The notes under the pieces: model-generated
Told to the model about the DNA's origin: nothing
The model's input: only the letters and a program-made list of their open reading frames with translations
Database searches by the model: none
DNA from: Acidithiobacillus sulfuriphilus
GTDB lineage: Bacteria > Pseudomonadota > Gammaproteobacteria > Acidithiobacillales > Acidithiobacillaceae
Length of the DNA: 9,068 bases
Assembly (NCBI RefSeq): GCF_003721225.1
Contig: NZ_RIZI01000103.1
Span: 1-9,068, forward strand
Reading direction: 5' to 3'
Shown: positions 6,633 through 9,068 of the stretch, piece after piece
Layout of the letters: each line of letters opens with the position of its first letter
Numbering within the stretch: the first letter of the stretch is position 1
Position numbers and translations under genes: made by a program

Positions 6633-8666
6633 TCAGGCGCTCAGGCGCCCGCGTTTTTCCGCGAGCCGTTCCTGATCGCAGACGGGACAGAAGGGGTGCT
6701 CGCCCGCCAGATACCCATGCACCGGGCAGATGGAAAAGGTGGGCGTCACCGTGATGTAGGGCAGCCGGAAGCGTTCCAGCGCGCGCCGCACCAGCCGCTT
6801 GCAGGCCTCGGCGCTGGAGATGCGCTCCCCCATGTACAGGTGCAGGACGGTGCCGCCCGTGTACTTGGCCTGCAGGACTTCCTGCCGCTCCAGGGCCTCG
6901 AAAGGATCGTCCGTGAAGCCCACCGGGAGTTGGGAAGAGTTGGTGTAATAGGGCTTGTCCGGAAAACCGGCCTGCAGGATGCCGGGGAAGCGTTTCCGGT
7001 CCTCCTTGGCGAAGCGGTAGGTAGTACCCTCCGCCGGGGTGGCCTCCAGGTTGTACATGTGGCCCGTTTCTTCCTGGAAGGCCAGCATGCGCTCGCGCAC
7101 GTGGTCCAATAGCTCCACCGCGAACCCGTGTCCGAACTCTGTGGTGATGTTCTCCCCGTCGCCCGTGAAGTTGCGGATCATCTCATTGATGCCGTTCACC
7201 CCGATGGTGGAGAAATGGTTGCGTAACGTACCCAAATATCGTTTGGAATACGGAAACAGTCCCGTGTCCATGTGCCGCTGGATGACCTTGCGCTTGATCT
7301 CCAGGCTGTCTTTCGCCATCGCCAACAGTTCATCAAGGCGTCGGTGCAGACCTTCTTTGTCTTGCTTGTGGAGATAGCCCAGGCGGGCGCAGTTGACGGT
7401 CACCACGCCGATGGAGCCGGTCTGCTCCGCCGAGCCGAAGAGCCCATTGCCGCGCTTGAGCAGTTCGCGGAGATCCAGTTGCAGACGACAGCACATGGAG
7501 CGGACCATGTTGGGCTGGAGTTCGGAGTTGATGAAATTCTGGAAATAGGGCAGGCCGTACTTGGCCGTCATGGCGAAGAGCCGTTCGGCGTTTGCCGAAT
7601 CCCAGGGGAAATCGGGCGTCATGTTGTAGGTGGGGATGGGGAAGGTGAATACCCGGCCCTTGGCATCCCCCTCGCTCATCACCTCGATGTAGGCCCGGTT
7701 GATCAGGTCCATCTCCGCCTGCAGATCGCCATAGCGGAAAGGCATCTCCTCGCCGGCGATGAGCGGCACCTGCGCACGCAGGTCTTCCGGGCAGACCCAG
7801 TCGAAGGTGACATTGGTGAAGGGCGTCTGGCTGCCCCAGCGGGAAGGGACGTTCAGGTTGTAGATGAACTCCTGGATGTTCTGGCGCACCTCCTGGTAGG
7901 AAAGCCCATCCTTGCGAACGAAGGGCGCCAGATAGGTGTCGAAGGAACTGAAGGCCTGGGCACCGGCCCATTCGTTCTGCAAGGTTCCGAGGAAGTTCAC
8001 CATCTGCCCCACGGCGCTGGACAGATGCCGGGGCGGGCTCGCCTCCACCTTGCCGGGGACGCCGTTGAAGCCCTCCTGCAGCAGGGTCCGCAGGGACCAG
8101 CCGGCGCAATACCCGGCCAGCATGTCGAGGTCGTGGATATGGATATCCGCCTCGCGGTGGGCGGCGCCGATCTTCTCGGGATAGACGTGGCTCAGCCAGT
8201 AGTTGGCCGTCACCTTGCCGGCGACGTTGAGGATCAGCCCGCCCAGGGAGTAGCCCTGGTTGGCATTGGCGTTGATGCGCCAGTCCTCACGATCCAGGTA
8301 TTCGTTCACGGACCCGATGGCGTCCACCATCGCCTGCCGGTCCCGGCGCAGGCGGCGATGCTGCTCGCGGTAGGCGATATAGGCGCGGGCGGTCCGGTAG
8401 AAACCCGCGTCCATGAGCGCCAACTCGACTTGGTCCTGAATCTGCTCGATATCGGGTATGCCGTCGGCAAGCCGGGATTTCAGGGCGTCAAGCACCAGAC
8501 TTGTGAGCTGCCGGGCTGTCTCATCGTCGAGCTCGCCCGCTGCCCGCCCTGCCCTGGCGATGGCGGAACGGATGCGCTCGGCGTCGAAAGGCGCCTGCGA
8601 ACCGTCCCGTTTGATGACCCGTGTCCAGGTGGGTTGGCTGAGCCGGATGGGAGATAGGGCTTCCAT
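6633..8666 (-). CDS. nrdD: NrdD: anaerobic (class III) ribonucleoside-triphosphate reductase, catalytic chain lacking its glycyl-radical tail
   Basis: This 677-residue protein reduces ribonucleotides to deoxyribonucleotides without oxygen. An ATP-cone (about 15-105, VIKRDGSQAPFD onward) is the allosteric domain. The ten-stranded barrel follows, with NANANQGYSLGG (132-143), HIHDLD (176-181), NVPSRWGSQTPFTN (272-285), RSMCCRLQLD (389-398), GGLFG-like GNGLFG (406-411) and GSIGVVTVN (417-425). A zinc knuckle closes it: C647, H650, C660 and C663 in CPVHGYLAGEHPFCPVC. Only 14 residues follow, ending KRGRLSA, and there is no RVxGY glycyl-radical motif; it is on the next gene. The ATG at 8666 has AAGGAG at 5 nt. 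The CC pair (392-393) suggests a NrdD subtype reduced by a thiol protein and not by formate; this is inference. It is probably cotranscribed with the tail gene and nrdG under NrdR. Confidence 0.95.
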   Translation of the reverse strand: MEALSPIRLSQPTWTRVIKRDGSQAPFDAERIRSAIARAGRAAGELDDETARQLTSLVLDALKSRLADGIPDIEQIQDQVELALMDAGFYRTARAYIAYREQHRRLRRDRQAMVDAIGSVNEYLDREDWRINANANQGYSLGGLILNVAGKVTANYWLSHVYPEKIGAAHREADIHIHDLDMLAGYCAGWSLRTLLQEGFNGVPGKVEASPPRHLSSAVGQMVNFLGTLQNEWAGAQAFSSFDTYLAPFVRKDGLSYQEVRQNIQEFIYNLNVPSRWGSQTPFTNVTFDWVCPEDLRAQVPLIAGEEMPFRYGDLQAEMDLINRAYIEVMSEGDAKGRVFTFPIPTYNMTPDFPWDSANAERLFAMTAKYGLPYFQNFINSELQPNMVRSMCCRLQLDLRELLKRGNGLFGSAEQTGSIGVVTVNCARLGYLHKQDKEGLHRRLDELLAMAKDSLEIKRKVIQRHMDTGLFPYSKRYLGTLRNHFSTIGVNGINEMIRNFTGDGENITTEFGHGFAVELLDHVRERMLAFQEETGHMYNLEATPAEGTTYRFAKEDRKRFPGILQAGFPDKPYYTNSSQLPVGFTDDPFEALERQEVLQAKYTGGTVLHLYMGERISSAEACKRLVRRALERFRLPYITVTPTFSICPVHGYLAGEHPFCPVCDQERLAEKRGRLSA

Positions 8667-8695
8667 AAGAGCTCCTTGGCAGTGGTCCCCACACA

Positions 8696-8711
8696 GATCT
8701 ATATATTGTGT
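8696..8711. promoter_or_regulatory. NrdR box 1 (downstream of the nrdD start of transcription)
   Basis: GATCTATATATTGTGT matches 13 of 16 positions of the palindromic NrdR consensus as I recall it (ACACWATATATWGTGT). It lies just downstream of the predicted nrdD transcription start. NrdR is the widespread ATP-cone repressor of ribonucleotide reductase genes. Confidence 0.75.
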
Positions 8712-8722
8712 ATATGTAATAA

Positions 8723-8750
8723 TTTATAGCATATATCTTGTGCATGTCAA
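8723..8750 (-). promoter_or_regulatory. nrdD promoter (sigma-70 type)
   Basis: On the minus strand TTGACA (8750-8745) is followed after 16 bases by TATAAA (8728-8723). TGC directly upstream of TATAAA provides an extended -10 (TGn). Transcription should start near 8716, giving a leader of about 50 nt. Both NrdR boxes overlap or flank this promoter. Confidence 0.7.
8728..8743. promoter_or_regulatory. NrdR box 2 (in the nrdD promoter spacer)
   Basis: AGCATATATCTTGTGC matches 11 of 16 consensus positions. It starts 32 bp from box 1, with a 16-bp linker, which is three helical turns and the spacing typical of tandem NrdR boxes. It fills the spacer between the -35 and -10 elements, so bound NrdR would block polymerase. 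Confidence 0.65.
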
Positions 8751-8785
8751 GGCTATAGGGTCTGCATATCCGATATTTTGGAACC

Positions 8786-8804
8786 TTTTCACGGCTAGTG
8801 AAAA
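8786..8804. repeat. Perfect 7-5-7 inverted repeat upstream of the nrdD promoter
   Basis: TTTTCACGGCTAGTGAAAA is an inverted repeat with 7-bp arms and a 5-base centre. It lies about 36 bp upstream of the nrdD -35 hexamer. It could be an operator for a dimeric regulator or a small hairpin; I do not recognise a family consensus (it is neither FNR nor CRP spacing). Confidence 0.45.
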
Positions 8805-8876
8805 TCATGGTGGGAAAGATGGCGAAAGCAGGGAGGGATCCCATCCGGAGGAACGCCTGCACCAAGATCCCGGAAT

Positions 8877-8927
8877 GCCGCCATACACGGATCCCGCCGC
8901 TGGCACTATGGCGGCGGGATGAACCGT
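8877..8927. repeat. GC-rich cluster of overlapping, mutually exclusive hairpins
   Basis: Arm B ATCCCGCCGC (8891-8900) pairs perfectly with GCGGCGGGAT (8911-8920) across a 10-base loop. The stem is extended by ACGG (8887-8890) and CCGT (8924-8927) past a 3-base bulge. Arm A GCCGCCATA (8877-8885) is also perfectly complementary to TATGGCGGC (8907-8915), so A and B compete for one partner. No T-run follows on either strand, so it is not a plain intrinsic terminator. It may be a REP-like intergenic palindrome. Confidence 0.5.
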
Positions 8928-8949
8928 AGAACCCGCGGACCGCCGGAGC

Positions 8950-8977
8950 AAAAACCCCCTGCGCCAACGGCCGTTGG
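8950..8977 (-). terminator. Weak candidate terminator of the right-edge gene
   Basis: The perfect palindrome CCAACGGCCGTTGG (8964-8977) lies just after the stop at 8981. On the minus strand it is followed by CGCAGGGGG and then TTTTT (8954-8950). The nine bases between stem and T-run make this a poor intrinsic terminator; it may work with a factor or not at all. Confidence 0.3.
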
Positions 8978-8980
8978 GCT

Positions 8981-9068
8981 TCAATACTGGGCGGTGACGA
9001 AGACCCAGGCCCCCTGGGTGTTCACGCCGTAGCCGGTGGCGCGGTAGTCGGCGTACTGGACGCCGCCG
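8981..9068 (-). CDS. C-terminal end of an unidentified leftward gene (cut by window edge)
   Basis: Reading leftward from the window's edge, 28 codons end in TGA at 8983-8981. The peptide includes ADYRATGYGVNTQGAWVFV and ends TAQY. The pattern G-x-GV....G-AWVFV resembles the closing strand of secreted CAP/SCP-type domains, but the fragment is too short to assign. That the gene is real is supported by smooth codon use and by hairpins beyond the stop. Its promoter and start lie outside the window. Confidence 0.4.
   Translation of the reverse strand, partial: GGVQYADYRATGYGVNTQGAWVFVTAQY

Noticed and set aside
6626..6635. UGA at the nrdD end read as selenocysteine or simple read-through to reach the glycyl-radical motif
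   Set aside because: Another TGA follows two codons later in the same frame, and the motif is in a different frame.
7272..8657. 461-codon rightward open frame antisense to nrdD
   Set aside because: It lies fully inside nrdD, whose translation is conserved throughout, and it has no family resemblance.
8737..8751. CTTG-N7-CAAG near the nrdD -35 as a possible FNR site
   Set aside because: The half-site spacing is one base too short for TTG-N8-CAA, and the inner bases do not match. The bases are explained by NrdR box 2 and the -35 hexamer.
8807..8929. 40-codon rightward frame starting MVGKMAKAGRDP
   Set aside because: It has no convincing ribosome binding site, it runs through the hairpin cluster, and its composition is random-looking.

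Overview
The window is a GC-rich stretch of bacterial chromosome, apparently from a facultatively anaerobic proteobacterium. UbiT, UbiU and UbiV (O2-independent ubiquinone synthesis) occur together in proteobacteria, and the NnrS, YhcC and NrdG-like sequences fit the same group. I cannot name the genus; a beta- or gammaproteobacterium, or a member of the Acidithiobacillia, would all fit. Almost everything recognisable here serves life without oxygen.

Left part (1-613). The N-terminal third of an NnrS-like membrane protein runs leftward off the edge. It is separated by a 256-base divergent control region from a rightward operon. This region holds a 9/10 match to the FNR/ANR/DNR site, placed for class II activation of nnrS. 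It also holds a TTGACA promoter element lying inside a 17-bp near-perfect palindrome in front of ubiT.

Rightward operon (614-5768). The order is ubiT (SCP2 lipid carrier), yhcC (radical SAM, TIGR01212), ubiU and ubiV (U32-family Fe-S proteins that together carry out O2-independent ring hydroxylation), then a three-domain protein: a lipoate-protein ligase catalytic domain, an LplA accessory domain and a Cys-rich DUF116 domain. ubiV and the ligase gene share an ATGA overlap, and ubiU is 19 nt behind yhcC, so the last four genes are probably co-transcribed and partly translationally coupled. The ubiTUV core is well understood. Why YhcC and the LplA-DUF116 fusion travel with it is not known to me.

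Leftward operon (8750-5724). It encodes an anaerobic class III ribonucleotide reductase and runs tail-to-tail into the ubi operon with a 45-bp overlap of coding ends. The 677-residue NrdD has its ATP-cone, catalytic core and zinc knuckle, but ends without a glycyl-radical site. That site (WTRVMGYHRP) lies on a separate 62-residue gene with its own strong ribosome binding site, between nrdD and the activase nrdG. The enzyme therefore appears to be split, with the radical-bearing tail as a separate polypeptide. The nrdD promoter has consensus-like -35 and extended -10 elements and two NrdR-type boxes spaced exactly 32 bp apart.

Right edge (8751-9068). This holds a perfect 7-5-7 inverted repeat, a GC-rich cluster of mutually exclusive hairpins, and the last 28 codons of a leftward gene of uncertain family.
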